Source of the DNA: Brumicola pallidula DSM 14239 = ACAM 615
GTDB taxonomy: Bacteria > Pseudomonadota > Gammaproteobacteria > Enterobacterales > Alteromonadaceae
Length of the DNA: 64,000 nucleotides
Assembly: GCF_000428905.1 (NCBI RefSeq)
Contig: NZ_AUAV01000011.1
Span: 62,001 to 126,000, forward strand
Direction of reading: 5' to 3'
Shown here: piece after piece, positions 9,858-20,601 of the stretch
How the letters are laid out: each line of letters opens with the position of its first letter
How positions within the stretch are numbered: the stretch's first letter is position 1
The notes under the pieces: generated by a model
The model's input: the letters and a program-made list of their open reading frames with translations, nothing else
What the model was told of the DNA's origin: nothing
Database searches by the model: none
Made by a program: the position numbers and the translations under genes

Positions 9858-12245
9858 TTAATCTCTCAAAGATGCACTAAAGTTAACTTCCAGCGCTTTC
9901 ACTACTATATCGACAGATTTTTGTATATCTGCATCTTCTAATGTTCGTTCTGAGTTTTGCAACCAAATTGAAAGGGCCAAACTTTTAAAACCACTCTCAA
10001 TACCTTTACCTTTATATACATCAAATAAGTTCAGGTCAATTAAATCGGTCACGCCGAGTTTCCCGATACATTTTAATATGTTACCTGTATCGACATTGTC
10101 TTGTACTGTAACAGCTATATCTCTTCTATTCACTGGAAATTTAGAAATAGCTTTGACCCGAGGCAATGTTCTTGATGAAATACTAACCAATTCCAACTCA
10201 AAAGCAAAGACCTTACCGCTTAAACCTAGTCCTTTTTCCAATTTTGGATGAATTGCACCAACAAAACCAATGCATTTGTCACCAATATAGATACCTGCAC
10301 ATTGTCCTGGATGGAAAGTTGTGTGCCTTTCGGCTCTAAATTCAATATCTTGGTCAGCAATGCCGAGTCCAATTAATTCTTCAGTGACTGCTTTTATATC
10401 AAAGAAATCCAGCGCAACGGACGGAATTGTCCAATGCTCATTGGCAACATTGCCCGACATCACACCTGCAATCATTTCTTGTTGTTGTACACCTGACTTC
10501 TCAGTTGGGTCGGGAGTGAATCGCAAACCTGTCTCAAACAGTTTGATATTACTTTGTTGACGCTTTTGGTTATATGACAATGCCAGTAACAGCCCTGGCA
10601 ATAAACTGACGCGCATAACCGACATCTCTGCTGAAATAGGATGGGGTAAAACTAAACCCTCAACATCTGGGAACATTAATGATTGTTTTTTAGGATCTAC
10701 AAACGAGTAAGTAATAGCTTCATGGAAACCTTGGTCAACTAATACCTCTTTAAAGCGAGAGGTACTAATTTTTGATTCACTACTCTCTCGGATTTGCAAA
10801 CTAGCAACGGGCGCTTGATTTGGTATATTGTTATAACCGTAAACTCGAGCAACTTCTTCAATCAAGTCTTCTTCAATATTCATATCAAAACGATATAACG
10901 GTGCTACGACTTCCCAAGCTCCTTCTTTTGACGTAACGTCCAATCCCAATCTATTGAGGATATCGGTAACTCTGTCAGCAGCGATATTGATGCCAAGCAC
11001 GTGGCTTAGCCTTGCTGCTCTTAATGTGATAGAACGAGGGTTTGGTAAATACTCTTCATCTTTAGCTTCAACAATTGGCCCTGCGTTGCCGCCAACAGCA
11101 TCTATTAAAAGCTGAGTTGCTCTTTCCATTGCCTGAAATTGCAGTGATGGGTCGACACCGCGCTCGTAACGATGAGATGCGTCGGTATGCAAACCATATT
11201 GACGCGCTTTGCCCATAATTGCGTCAGGGGCAAAGAATGCACTTTCTAGGAAAATATCTGTTGTTGCGGCCGTTACACCGGAATGTAAACCGCCAAATAT
11301 ACCCGCCATTGCCAATGCTTTTTGGGTATCAGCAATCACTAATGTATTTGCTTTTAGACTCATTTGATTTCCGTCGAGCAACGTTAATTTTTCGCCTTCT
11401 AGTGCCATTCGAACAACAACATCACCAGATAACTTGTGGTTGTCGAATGCGTGCATTGGATGGCCTAACTCAAGCAAAACATAGTTAGTTACGTCAACAA
11501 CTGCATCGATGCTTCTGGTTCCACTTCGACGCAACCGTTCTTGCATCCACAAGGGGCTCGGGCGAGACAAATCGATACCTTTGATAACTCGACCTAAATA
11601 GCGAGGACAAGCCTCAGGTGCTGATAGTGAGATATTACGAGCGTCGTCAATAGTGACAGCAACAGCTTGGATGTCGGGTTCGGTAACGTCTAATTGATTT
11701 AATACACCGACTTCACGTGCAATGCCCTTGATACTGAGGCAATCAGCACGATTAGGAGTTAAATCAACGTCAATACTGTTGTCATCAAGTTGCAGGTAAT
11801 CTCTTAAATCAGCACCAATTTGCGCGCCGCTTGGCAATTCCAGAATACCGCTATGATCATCACCCATACCTAGTTCTGAAAAACTACACAGCATACCAAA
11901 AGAAGGCTGACCACGTAATTTGGCTTTCTTAATTTTGAAATTACCGGGCAACACTGCGCCAACGGTAGCAACCGCTACTTTTATACCTAAACGACAATTA
12001 GGAGCGCCACAAACGATATCAAGCAGCACTTCGCCACCAATATTAATTTTAGTCACTTGCAGTTTGTCAGCATCTGGATGTTGGCCGCATTCAACCACTT
12101 CGCCAACTACAACCCCGCTAAATTCTTCGGCAACGGCTGCAATGTCGTCAACTTCTAGACCTGCCATACTCAATTGCTCTGACAATTCATTTGTTGATAT
12201 TGCAGGATTAACCCACTCTCTTAACCACTGTTCACTGAATTTCAT
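9858..12245 (-). CDS. pheT: Phenylalanine--tRNA ligase beta subunit
   Basis: PheT is the large subunit of the alpha2-beta2 PheRS that charges tRNA-Phe. The 795-aa protein has the N-terminal tRNA-binding (EMAP-like) domain with [12 protein letters not shown] near residue 58, the B3/B4 editing domain with HPMHAFDN, the B5 domain, and the C-terminal ferredoxin-fold anticodon-binding domain ([12 protein letters not shown]). Length matches E. coli (795). It follows pheS by 14 bp and precedes ihfA by 4 bp, so the three form one operon. Confidence 0.98.
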   Translation of the reverse strand: MKFSEQWLREWVNPAISTNELSEQLSMAGLEVDDIAAVAEEFSGVVVGEVVECGQHPDADKLQVTKINIGGEVLLDIVCGAPNCRLGIKVAVATVGAVLPGNFKIKKAKLRGQPSFGMLCSFSELGMGDDHSGILELPSGAQIGADLRDYLQLDDNSIDVDLTPNRADCLSIKGIAREVGVLNQLDVTEPDIQAVAVTIDDARNISLSAPEACPRYLGRVIKGIDLSRPSPLWMQERLRRSGTRSIDAVVDVTNYVLLELGHPMHAFDNHKLSGDVVVRMALEGEKLTLLDGNQMSLKANTLVIADTQKALAMAGIFGGLHSGVTAATTDIFLESAFFAPDAIMGKARQYGLHTDASHRYERGVDPSLQFQAMERATQLLIDAVGGNAGPIVEAKDEEYLPNPRSITLRAARLSHVLGINIAADRVTDILNRLGLDVTSKEGAWEVVAPLYRFDMNIEEDLIEEVARVYGYNNIPNQAPVASLQIRESSESKISTSRFKEVLVDQGFHEAITYSFVDPKKQSLMFPDVEGLVLPHPISAEMSVMRVSLLPGLLLALSYNQKRQQSNIKLFETGLRFTPDPTEKSGVQQQEMIAGVMSGNVANEHWTIPSVALDFFDIKAVTEELIGLGIADQDIEFRAERHTTFHPGQCAGIYIGDKCIGFVGAIHPKLEKGLGLSGKVFAFELELVSISSRTLPRVKAISKFPVNRRDIAVTVQDNVDTGNILKCIGKLGVTDLIDLNLFDVYKGKGIESGFKSLALSIWLQNSERTLEDADIQKSVDIVVKALEVNFSASLRD

Positions 12246-12259
12246 TATTAAACTCTGTC

Positions 12260-13285
<1,026 letters not shown>

Positions 13286-13311
13286 CTACAAACTAACTCT
13301 ATAAGCCGCGC

Positions 13312-13342
13312 ATTTTACACGTTTTTAATCGGATTTACGCAA
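13312..13342 (-). promoter_or_regulatory. Candidate pheS-pheT-ihfA promoter
   Basis: On the minus strand TTGCGT (13342-13337) and TAAAAT (13317-13312) are separated by 19 bp and followed by a GC-rich discriminator GCGCGG, typical of growth-rate-regulated promoters. The spacing is long, so this is tentative. Confidence 0.3.
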
Positions 13343-13450
13343 GATTTTTCAAGATAAACAAGGATTATGGTGGATTAATTGATATTGCTTGTGACGTTAA
13401 GAGAAACGTCTTTTTGCTCAGTGTACGCAATCTCTTTATACCCAGGATCA

Positions 13451-13477
13451 AAAAAGCGAGCTTCCTGCTCGCTTTTT
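13451..13477 (-). terminator. Rho-independent terminator of the infC-rpmI-rplT operon
   Basis: AAAAAGCGAGC and GCTCGCTTTTT form an 11-bp stem around a 5-nt loop. Reading on the minus strand it ends in a run of six T, 46 bases after the rplT stop codon. It separates the ribosomal operon from pheS. Confidence 0.9.
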
Positions 13478-13522
13478 CAAAAAGAACTTAAACTCGCTAA
13501 CTATGTTAGCTTGGTTAATGAA

Positions 13523-13879
13523 TTACGCTAATGCGCCTTTTGCTGCTGCAACTAGTGCAGTGAATGCCACCTTGTCGTGTACAGCGATGTCAGCCAGTAT
13601 CTTACGATCGATTTCAACAGACGCTTTTTTCAAACCGTTGATGAAACGGCTGTAAGACAGTCCGTTTTGACGTGAAGCTGCATTTATACGAGCAATCCAT
13701 AATTGACGGAATTGACGTTTCTTTTGACGACGGTCACGGTATGCATACTGACCCGCTTTTGTTACCGCTTGTACCGCAACGCGATACACTCGGCTACGAG
13801 CTCCGTAATAACCTTTAGCCTGTTTTAATACTTTCTTGTGACGTGCGCGTGCTACTACACCGCGTTTTACTCTAGCCAT
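13523..13879 (-). CDS. rplT: 50S ribosomal protein L20
   Basis: L20 is an early 50S assembly protein and, in E. coli, the translational repressor of rpmI-rplT. The 118-aa basic protein starts [20 protein letters not shown] and contains the conserved core [28 protein letters not shown]-type block (residues about 41-68). It follows rpmI by 23 bp and precedes a strong terminator. Length equals that of E. coli. Confidence 0.98.
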   Translation of the reverse strand: MARVKRGVVARARHKKVLKQAKGYYGARSRVYRVAVQAVTKAGQYAYRDRRQKKRQFRQLWIARINAASRQNGLSYSRFINGLKKASVEIDRKILADIAVHDKVAFTALVAAAKGALA

Positions 13880-13902
13880 TGTTCAATCTCCTAATTCTAA
13901 GT

Positions 13903-14100
13903 TTATACGTATGGCAACATACGTTGTATAAGAGCATGATCACTACCGTGAACAAGTTTCTTAGCACGCAGATGACGTTTACGCTTAGAACTCTTCTTGG
14001 TCAAAATGTGACGCAAGTGAGACTGTTTACTTTTAAAGCGACCAGAACCAGTTTTTTTAAACCGTTTCGCAGCTCCGCTGTGGGATTTCATTTTAGGCAT
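13903..14100 (-). CDS. rpmI: 50S ribosomal protein L35
   Basis: The 65-aa, very basic protein begins [20 protein letters not shown] and ends [11 protein letters not shown], matching L35 throughout. It lies between infC and rplT as in nearly all gammaproteobacteria. The 112-bp gap from infC may carry part of the L20 control region known from E. coli, but no structure was worked out here. Confidence 0.97.
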   Translation of the reverse strand: MPKMKSHSGAAKRFKKTGSGRFKSKQSHLRHILTKKSSKRKRHLRAKKLVHGSDHALIQRMLPYV

Positions 14101-14212
14101 TGCTAAAACTCCGCATTGTTAAATGTCTAACTAGGTTGCAGACCCTGTTAGTGGTTCATATTTAGCAGCAAGGTGAGATTAAGTGTGCAGCTTAACCTAC
14201 TTTAGACCATTA

Positions 14213-14752
14213 CTACTTCTTGAGTGGGGCAAGCACCATGATCATTTGACGTCCCTCTACCCTGTGGGGGAAAGATTCGCAATTAGCAATGTCTTCTAAA
14301 TCGGTTTTAACGCGTTTTAGTAAGTCAATGCCGATCTCTTGGTGAGCCATTTCACGACCGCGAAAGCGTATCGTTACCTTGGCTTTATCACCGCCGTCTA
14401 AAAAGCGACGCAGGTTGCGCAGTTTTACCTGGTAATCGCCTTCATCAGTGCCAGGGCGAAATTTAATCTCCTTGACCTGAATTTGCTTTTGTTTCTTCTT
14501 CTGTTCTTTCTGTTCTTTACTCTTTTCGAATATGAACTTCCCGTAATCCATTACTTTGCATACGGGTGGGGCTGCATTGGGACTAATTTCTACAAGATCC
14601 AAGCTTGCTTCATCAGCAAAACCTTGAGCCTCAGCTAATGAGACGATTCCTGCTTGTTCACCGTCTTTGCCTATCAATCGAATTTCAGTGGCTGTTATTT
14701 CATCATTAATACGAGCTTTATCGCTCTGTGCTTTATTATTAGCGCCTTTAAT
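14213..14752 (-). CDS. infC: Translation initiation factor IF-3, probable ATT start
   Basis: IF-3 binds the 30S subunit, prevents premature 50S joining and rejects wrong start codons. The protein carries the N-domain ([20 protein letters not shown]), the linker lysine-rich stretch, and the C-domain ending [13 protein letters not shown]. An ATG exists at 14758, but two codons later (14752-14750) stands ATT-AAA-GGC, aligned exactly with the ATT start of E. coli infC. The Shine-Dalgarno TAGGAG is only 3 nt from the ATG but 9 nt from the ATT. The ATT is therefore the likely start, as expected for IF-3 autoregulation. If the ATG is used the gene runs to 14758. Confidence 0.95.
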   Translation of the reverse strand: MKGANNKAQSDKARINDEITATEIRLIGKDGEQAGIVSLAEAQGFADEASLDLVEISPNAAPPVCKVMDYGKFIFEKSKEQKEQKKKQKQIQVKEIKFRPGTDEGDYQVKLRNLRRFLDGGDKAKVTIRFRGREMAHQEIGIDLLKRVKTDLEDIANCESFPHRVEGRQMIMVLAPLKK

Positions 14753-14847
14753 TTGCATTTGCTCCTAAACATTAAAAAAAACTGAGACGCTTTTTTATAC
14801 CAAAGCTCCTCGAATCGTGCATATTATACCTATATTTAAAATTCCTG

Positions 14848-16764
14848 CTACGGAATTTTTTTACTTTTAATCTCATCGTGCAAAAGTGTCACTAAATCTG
14901 CTACTGACATGATGCCTAAATCAACTCCCTTTCTGGTTCTAACAGCAACCATACCGGACTCTTTTTCCTTTTCTCCAACAACAATAAAGTACGGTACTTT
15001 ACGCAGTGTATGTTCGCGTATCTTAAAACCTATTTTTTCATTACGCAGGTCAGATTTCACTCTAATGTCAGCTGCTTTTAATTGCGCCACTACCGATTTA
15101 ACGTACTCTGACTGGCTGTCAGTTATGTTTGCAACGACAACTTGAGTTGGCGCTAACCATAGTGGATACGCACCCGCAAATTCTTCAGTTAAAATTCCAA
15201 TAAAGCGCTCAAGTGAACCTAAAATAGCGCGATGGATCATGACGGGAGTTTTACGCTCACCGTCTTCGGCTACGTAGGTTGAACCTAAACGACCGGGCAT
15301 TGAAAAATCGAGTTGCACTGTGCCGCACTGCCATGGTCTTTCAAGGCAGTCATGCAGAGTAAACTCAATTTTGGGACCATAAAAAGCGCCCTCACCGGGT
15401 AAATATTCGAATTCAATGTCGTTTGCTTTTAGCGCATCTGCTAGTTCTTTTTCAGACTTGTCCCAAACTTCATCAGATCCAACTCGTTGTTCAGGGCGGG
15501 TAGACAATTTAACCGCAATGTTAGTAAATCCAAACGCAGCATATGTGTCGTAGACCATTTGAATACATTTGCTTACTTCTTCAAGAATTTGGTCTTCGGT
15601 ACAAAAAATATGTGCATCGTCTTGAGTAAATCCACGTACGCGCATCAAACCATGTAAAGAACCACTTGGCTCATTACGGTGGCAACAGCCAAATTCAGCC
15701 ATTTTTAAGGGTAAATCTCTATACGATTTTAAACCTTGATTAAATATCTGAACATGCCCCGGGCAGTTCATCGGTTTAATTGCATATTCACGTTTTTCAG
15801 ATTCGGTTGTGAACATGTTGTCAGCATATTTATCCCAATGTCCAGATTTTTCCCAAAGTGAGCGATCCATCATTAAGGGCGCTTTCACTTCATCGTAATC
15901 ATACTCACGTAACTTTTGACGCACAAACTTTTCTATTTCAGTATAAATAGTCCAACCATCATTGTGCCAAAACACCATGCCCGGCGCTTCGTCTTGCCAA
16001 TGCCATAGGTCAAGTGTTTTGCCAATTTTACGATGATCTCTTTTTTCAGCTTCTTCTAGACGTTGTAAATAGCCTTTTAATTGCTTTTTATCAGCCCAAG
16101 CCGTGCCGTATATTCGTTGCAACATTTTGTTGTCACTGCTACCACGCCAATATGCACCAGCCACTTTCATTAGTTTGAAGTGTTGGCAAAATTTCATATT
16201 TGGCACATGCGGTCCACGACACATATCGACATACTCTTGGTGATGATATAAACCAGGCTTATCATCTTTAGCTATGTTTTCATCAAGGATTTGTATTTTA
16301 TACATTTCATCACGAGACTCAAAAGTGTCTCTCGCTTGTTGCCAATTAACAACGTTCTTAACAACTGTGTAGCTTGTTTTTGCTAATTCCATCATCCGCT
16401 TTTCGATTTTTTCAAGATCGTCTTGATTTAACGGTTGGTCTAAATCAACATCGTAATAGAAACCATTATCGATAGTTGGACCAATCGCCATTTTAACATC
16501 AGGGTAAAGTTGTTTAATTGCATGTCCAATCAAGTGGGCGCAAGAATGGCGAATAATTTCCAAGCCTTCATCGTCTTTGGCAGTAATGATTTGCAACGTT
16601 GCATCTGCATTTATCATGTCACATGCGTCAGCTAATTTGCCATTTATTTTACCGGCAATCGTAGCTTTAGCTAGGCCTGGACCAATGTCCATAGCCACGT
16701 CTACAATTGAAACTGGGTTATCGAAACTACGCTGGCTTCCATCCGGAAGAGTGATGACTGGCAT
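14848..16764 (-). CDS. thrS: Threonine--tRNA ligase
   Basis: ThrRS charges tRNA-Thr and edits mischarged Ser-tRNA-Thr. The start is the ATG at 16764 ([14 protein letters not shown]), which has AAGGA five bases upstream; the frame extends eight codons further but lacks support. The 638-aa product shows the TGS domain, the editing domain ([16 protein letters not shown], with MCRGPHVPN), class II catalytic motifs ([32 protein letters not shown], zinc-binding C/H residues), [15 protein letters not shown], and the anticodon-binding domain. It precedes infC in the normal thrS-infC-rpmI-rplT order. The 5' leader holds tRNA-like structures described separately. Confidence 0.98.
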   Translation of the reverse strand: MPVITLPDGSQRSFDNPVSIVDVAMDIGPGLAKATIAGKINGKLADACDMINADATLQIITAKDDEGLEIIRHSCAHLIGHAIKQLYPDVKMAIGPTIDNGFYYDVDLDQPLNQDDLEKIEKRMMELAKTSYTVVKNVVNWQQARDTFESRDEMYKIQILDENIAKDDKPGLYHHQEYVDMCRGPHVPNMKFCQHFKLMKVAGAYWRGSSDNKMLQRIYGTAWADKKQLKGYLQRLEEAEKRDHRKIGKTLDLWHWQDEAPGMVFWHNDGWTIYTEIEKFVRQKLREYDYDEVKAPLMMDRSLWEKSGHWDKYADNMFTTESEKREYAIKPMNCPGHVQIFNQGLKSYRDLPLKMAEFGCCHRNEPSGSLHGLMRVRGFTQDDAHIFCTEDQILEEVSKCIQMVYDTYAAFGFTNIAVKLSTRPEQRVGSDEVWDKSEKELADALKANDIEFEYLPGEGAFYGPKIEFTLHDCLERPWQCGTVQLDFSMPGRLGSTYVAEDGERKTPVMIHRAILGSLERFIGILTEEFAGAYPLWLAPTQVVVANITDSQSEYVKSVVAQLKAADIRVKSDLRNEKIGFKIREHTLRKVPYFIVVGEKEKESGMVAVRTRKGVDLGIMSVADLVTLLHDEIKSKKIP

Positions 16765-16781
16765 AAAAATCCTTAACAGTG

Positions 16782-16870
16782 GTGACACCTACGATGTGCC
16801 ACTTGATATAAATAGTCTAAAATGACGTATAATAAAAATCGGTGGTTTACTACATAAAAGTGGTCACCGA
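16782..16870 (-). promoter_or_regulatory. Putative ThrRS translational operator with tRNA-Thr anticodon mimic
   Basis: On the minus strand 16802-16782 reads GTGGCAC, loop ATCGTAG, GTGTCAC: a 7-bp stem (one G-T pair) with a 7-nt loop. Numbered as a tRNA anticodon loop, U33 is followed by CGU at 34-36 (a threonine anticodon) and A37. It ends 7 nt before the thrS Shine-Dalgarno. A second hairpin (TCGGTG/CACCGA, 16870-16865 with 16844-16839) lies upstream across a single-stranded AT-rich linker. This matches the domain 2 - linker - domain 4 layout of the E. coli thrS operator, where ThrRS binds its own leader and blocks ribosome loading. Function here is inferred from that precedent. Confidence 0.7.
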
Positions 16871-16929
16871 ACTCGGAGAAATACTTGTCGGTCAACTATA
16901 AAGAAGCCAATAAGCACCTAAAAAATGAA

Positions 16930-16959
16930 ATTATACCGATATGGTTGTCGAACATGCAA
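16930..16959 (-). promoter_or_regulatory. Candidate thrS promoter
   Basis: A perfect TATAAT (16935-16930, minus strand) is preceded by TTGCAT (16959-16954) with an 18-bp spacer. Transcription would start near 16924, giving a leader of about 160 nt that contains both operator hairpins. Confidence 0.6.
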
Positions 16960-16975
16960 TTATTAACTCACCTTA

Positions 16976-17659
16976 ATGCAATATAAACAGAGCATAAAAC
17001 CCATTTTAAGAGAACGCGATATTTTGAATAAGCCATTTACCGTTATTTGTATCAGTAGAAAGCTGACATTCCTGTTTGTCCTTCCTATGTTAATTTGCTC
17101 TTTATTTGTTAACGCAACAGAGCAAAAACCGAGCATTGATGTGTCCATTAACGATACCGAAGGAAAATGGCAAGTTGAAGCAAAAATGCAGACACAGCTT
17201 TCAGCCATCGCATTTATAAAGCTACTTGACAGTACTCCACAGAGTTGCGCGTGGATGCATAATTGCAAGTCAGTGATATTACTTAAGAAATCCAGTGATA
17301 ACACAAGAGAAATTCAAACTCGAATTGACAGCCCATGGCCATTTAGTGACCGTTTAATATTGACTAAATCGGTCATAGAATTTAATCAAAATAGAACTGA
17401 AGTAACGGTATACGTGAGTGAATCTGATTTGCTACCTTCAGCGCAGGACTTGGAAAATAGCGTATTAGTAAAACACCCCATGGGCACATGGCGCGTGTCG
17501 CTTGTGGGCACTCAATATGAATTAAGCTATGTTGGCTCAGCGGATGCTGATGTTTTTATTCCTGCTTTTATGTTAAAACACATGTTACTACAATCAACCA
17601 CGAAGACATTCGAAAACATCTATGCTTTATCCCAGAAGCCAGATGAGGGATCGCAGTAA
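16976..17659 (+). CDS. START-domain (lipid-binding fold) secreted protein
   Basis: The 227-aa protein has a hydrophobic export signal around residues 28-47 (LTFLFVLPMLICSLFVNA), so an internal start may be used. The body fits bacterial START-domain proteins: SAIAFIKLLDSTPQSCAWMHNCKSVILL, then SPWPFSDRLILTKSVIEF, and MGTWRVSLVG followed by ADVFIPAFMLKHML. START folds bind lipids or other hydrophobic ligands in a central cavity; the ligand here is unknown. The gene is divergent from thrS and its first codons lie next to the thrS -35 region. It ends one base before the ATG of the next gene, so they probably form an operon. Confidence 0.75.
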   Translation: MQYKQSIKPILRERDILNKPFTVICISRKLTFLFVLPMLICSLFVNATEQKPSIDVSINDTEGKWQVEAKMQTQLSAIAFIKLLDSTPQSCAWMHNCKSVILLKKSSDNTREIQTRIDSPWPFSDRLILTKSVIEFNQNRTEVTVYVSESDLLPSAQDLENSVLVKHPMGTWRVSLVGTQYELSYVGSADADVFIPAFMLKHMLLQSTTKTFENIYALSQKPDEGSQ

Positions 17660-17660
17660 A

Positions 17661-18686
17661 ATGAGCCGCACAACACGGAATAAAACAGCGTTGAGCCAAT
17701 GTTTCTTTTTAATCTTCTGTATGTTATTACTGCAGTCGTGTCAGCGCCATCAAGCTTTACCAAACGCCTTAGAAAATTATAGTGAGCGAATGTATAAGGT
17801 ATTAGACCTTGAACAAAAAGACATATCCACGTTTGCTACTCTTGAATTTCCAGATAAAAACGCTTTTGCCATCGACATACCTGATTTGAATATAAAAATG
17901 CGTGAATTCTATGCGATCGAAGGTTGTGCAATAAAACAATTGGTCGCTGAACGAAATACAGCATTAGGTAAAATTCAACTGCCCTCCGTTCGCCTTAGCT
18001 ATGAGTGGGTCCTCATCGAACGATTGCAACAGTGTATTAGCAGTAATTCAAATAAACAAACCGACGCCACTATTGAAAAAATGCAAGACTGGGTATTACA
18101 AAAACAAGCTATATTGCCTTTAAACTGGGCCAACATGATGACCCAGAGTAATGAGTTTTATCTGGGGATTAGTGCGTCTTCAGGTTTTATTGAGGGTAAC
18201 GAGAATGATAATTTTACAGACGGCTTATTTGATTTAAAAAACTTAATTGCTATTAAAGATGACCCTAGCGCCAATATAATGGAAATGGAAGCCAGCTTAC
18301 AATCGATTGCAAAACACCGTATTTATGCCCGTTTGTGGCGCTCACAATTACTGCTGCGCAATTACCTTAACGAAATGACAACCGATATATCGCAATGGGC
18401 ACTCACATTTACTTGTGAAACTAACAAGGACAAGGAAAAGTTAGCCATTGTTCGCAATGTATTTACCCTATTTTTTATTCAAAATGTGCAAGCAATTGGT
18501 GCGCAAGTTAATCACTATCATTACCTTTTAAAGCCTGAGTTTTTAAAACTCAGTAACGATGACCATTTACCAATCAACTTCACATTGACAATAGAACAAC
18601 ATAATCAGACACAATTTAATGAATACCAACAGGCAATGCTGACTCATATAGAGATGTGGCAAGGTATTTTTAAAAAGTGTGATTAA
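17661..18686 (+). CDS. DUF3080 family lipoprotein
   Basis: The 341-aa product starts MSRTTRNKTALSQ, followed by a hydrophobic stretch and lipobox LLQSC with Cys27 as the lipidation site. The remaining sequence, with YSERMYKVLDL after the cysteine, a long helical body and conserved blocks such as CAIKQLVAERNTALGK, resembles the DUF3080 family found in Alteromonadales; no function is known. The frame extends upstream to 17622, but the ATG at 17661 has GAGGGA ten bases upstream and abuts the stop of the START-domain gene. It is likely co-transcribed with that gene. Confidence 0.7.
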   Translation: MSRTTRNKTALSQCFFLIFCMLLLQSCQRHQALPNALENYSERMYKVLDLEQKDISTFATLEFPDKNAFAIDIPDLNIKMREFYAIEGCAIKQLVAERNTALGKIQLPSVRLSYEWVLIERLQQCISSNSNKQTDATIEKMQDWVLQKQAILPLNWANMMTQSNEFYLGISASSGFIEGNENDNFTDGLFDLKNLIAIKDDPSANIMEMEASLQSIAKHRIYARLWRSQLLLRNYLNEMTTDISQWALTFTCETNKDKEKLAIVRNVFTLFFIQNVQAIGAQVNHYHYLLKPEFLKLSNDDHLPINFTLTIEQHNQTQFNEYQQAMLTHIEMWQGIFKKCD

Positions 18687-19002
18687 CCTCATTTATTATT
18701 AATAGGTGGTCATCCTGCCTCTATCGCCTCTATCGCCTCTATCGCCTCTATCGCCTCTATCGCCTCAAATCTGCTGTTATTTGCATTTGAGCTGGCACTG
18801 CATAAAAGTGCGCACTTGCATTCACAAAAGCGAAAGAAATGGTTCATAAAAGCGTAAAATCACTGTCATTTTTTGTTCCTTAATTATTCATATTTCGGTC
18901 GTTTAATTGTCATATTTACTTTCTAGTCTAAAGCGGTCCAATGAAAACTTATTTTCATTGATTAGCGCTAAATCGATCAACTTGGATTGTCTAGGAAAAA
19001 TT
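18687..19002 (+). other. Intergenic region before the alkaline phosphatase genes
   Basis: No gene is seen. It contains a 9-bp tandem repeat (18717-18766) and an isolated CTGTCAT (18863-18869) that resembles one half of a Pho box; the second half-site 11 bp downstream is poor (TGTTCCT). The reading frame of the next gene extends into this stretch without a ribosome site. Confidence 0.5.
18717..18766 (+). repeat. 9-bp tandem repeat (GCCTCTATC), about 5.5 copies
   Basis: Five exact copies of GCCTCTATC followed by a partial GCCTC, in the gap between the DUF3080 gene and the first phosphatase gene. The copies are identical, indicating recent expansion. Confidence 0.95.
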
Positions 19003-20586
19003 ATGAATTTTATAAGAAAGATAGCGATTTGTTCACTAACAGCGAGCCTAAGTGCAATTGCTGCGGCAACTCCATTACCTGAGCATCAAACGTCAAACGC
19101 CTGGTATACAGATGCGCAAAGTAAATTGCTGGAAAAACTACAAACTAACAACCGCTTTAAAGCCAAAAATGTCATTGTATTTATTGGTGATGGAATGGGT
19201 ATTTCCACACTGACATCTGCGCGTATTTTGCAAGGTCAGCTAAATGATCAACTCGGCGAAGAGGGCTACCTCAGCTTCGAGGAATTCCCCCATACAGCGC
19301 TTGTTAAAACCTACAACGTTGATGCACAAACGCCTGACTCTGCCGGTACTATGACCGCAATGATGTCAGGATTGAAAACTGACGTCGGGGTTATTGGTGT
19401 TGATGAAGATATTGTTCGCGGTGACTGTTCTACCGTTGCTGGTAACGAAGTTATTACCGCACTCGAACTAGCCGAAATTAAAGGGTTAGCCACCGGCATT
19501 ATTTCTACCGCGCGTATTACTCACGCAACACCCGCAGCAACTTATGCTAAGTCTGCAGACAGGAACTGGGAAGACATATCTGATATGCCTGAAGCAGCTG
19601 TATTCTTTGGCTGCACAGATATTGCAGACCAACTAGTAAATTTTGAAAACTATTTAGAAGCTCGTTATGCCGGTGTAGATGTAGACGGAATCGATGTCGC
19701 TTTTGGCGGTGGTCGCCGTCACTTCCTGCCTAAAGATGAAGCATTCAATAGCCCCGATGCATCTAGTGCTGTTGAGGGTGATCGTACCGATGGACGCGAT
19801 CTTACGGCGGAATGGAAAGCAAAATACCCTCAGGGTAGCTACGTTTTTGATCAAACGGGGTTTGACGCAATTGATGCAGCAACCACAAAACAAGCATTTG
19901 GTTTATTCAATGAGTCGCATATGCAATATGAAGCAGACCGCCTAAATGATATCGCCGGCGAACCTAGCTTGACGCAGATGACGGAAAAAGCCATTGATAT
20001 TCTTGATAATCAAGAAAAAGGTTTTTTCTTAATGGTTGAATCTGGTCGCATTGATCATGGTCATCATGCTGGCAGTGCCTATAACGCGCTAACAGATGCA
20101 ATTGAATTATCAAATGCAGTAAAAAAAGCATATGACATGACAAACAGAGAAGACACTCTCATCTTGGTTACTGCTGACCACGGTCACGTTTTCACCATTG
20201 CAGGGTATCCGAAGCGCGGTAATCCGATCCTTGGAAAAGTAGTTGGCGTCAATTCCGATACACCAGCACAGGACGCCGAAGGACAACCTTACACAACATT
20301 AGGCTACACCAATGGTCGCGGTATGATGGACTTGGGAAGTGAAACAAACGCTGACGCAAGTTATGCCATGGAGATTAATGCCGGGCGCAAAGACATCTCG
20401 GCGATTAACACTGAGTCTCCCGGTTTTCACCAAGAAGCGTTAGTGCCATTAACATCTGAAACTCATAGCGGTGAGGATGTAGCGCTGCATGCAAGTGGTC
20501 CAGGAGCACAGTTAGTTCAGGGTGTTATTGAGCAAAGTGCTTTATTTCATGTCATCAACCAAGCGCTTGATCTTATCAACCAATAA
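19003..20586 (+). CDS. Alkaline phosphatase (PhoA superfamily), secreted
   Basis: The enzyme hydrolyses phosphomonoesters in the periplasm or outside the cell. The 527-aa product starts MNFIRKIAICSLT with a signal peptide ending near AAA (residue 22). Metal and catalytic residues are visible: D63 in IGDGMG, nucleophile S113 in TPDSAGTMTAM, metal ligands in ESGRIDHGHHAG, TADHGH and TSETHSGEDV. The insert regions place it nearer the Vibrio-type enzymes than E. coli PhoA. The start at 19003 is chosen because AGGAAAA precedes it and the signal peptide begins there; an open frame runs 32 codons further up. It is followed after 15 bp by a second, homologous phosphatase gene. Confidence 0.93.
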   Translation: MNFIRKIAICSLTASLSAIAAATPLPEHQTSNAWYTDAQSKLLEKLQTNNRFKAKNVIVFIGDGMGISTLTSARILQGQLNDQLGEEGYLSFEEFPHTALVKTYNVDAQTPDSAGTMTAMMSGLKTDVGVIGVDEDIVRGDCSTVAGNEVITALELAEIKGLATGIISTARITHATPAATYAKSADRNWEDISDMPEAAVFFGCTDIADQLVNFENYLEARYAGVDVDGIDVAFGGGRRHFLPKDEAFNSPDASSAVEGDRTDGRDLTAEWKAKYPQGSYVFDQTGFDAIDAATTKQAFGLFNESHMQYEADRLNDIAGEPSLTQMTEKAIDILDNQEKGFFLMVESGRIDHGHHAGSAYNALTDAIELSNAVKKAYDMTNREDTLILVTADHGHVFTIAGYPKRGNPILGKVVGVNSDTPAQDAEGQPYTTLGYTNGRGMMDLGSETNADASYAMEINAGRKDISAINTESPGFHQEALVPLTSETHSGEDVALHASGPGAQLVQGVIEQSALFHVINQALDLINQ

Positions 20587-20601
20587 TTAGGAAAAATTAG
20601 C

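Noticed and set aside
13393-13415. Plus-strand terminator-like hairpin GACGTT/AACGTC plus T5 between pheS and rplT
   Set aside because: No plus-strand gene lies upstream to be terminated; the 6-bp stem may be chance or part of the pheS leader.
16765-16788. Extended N-terminus of thrS
   Set aside because: The eight extra codons cover the Shine-Dalgarno and hairpin of the leader, and the family start [10 protein letters not shown] is at 16764.
18863-18925. Full Pho box
   Set aside because: Two CTGTCAT-like half-sites exist, but neither has a second half-site with the required 11-bp phase.
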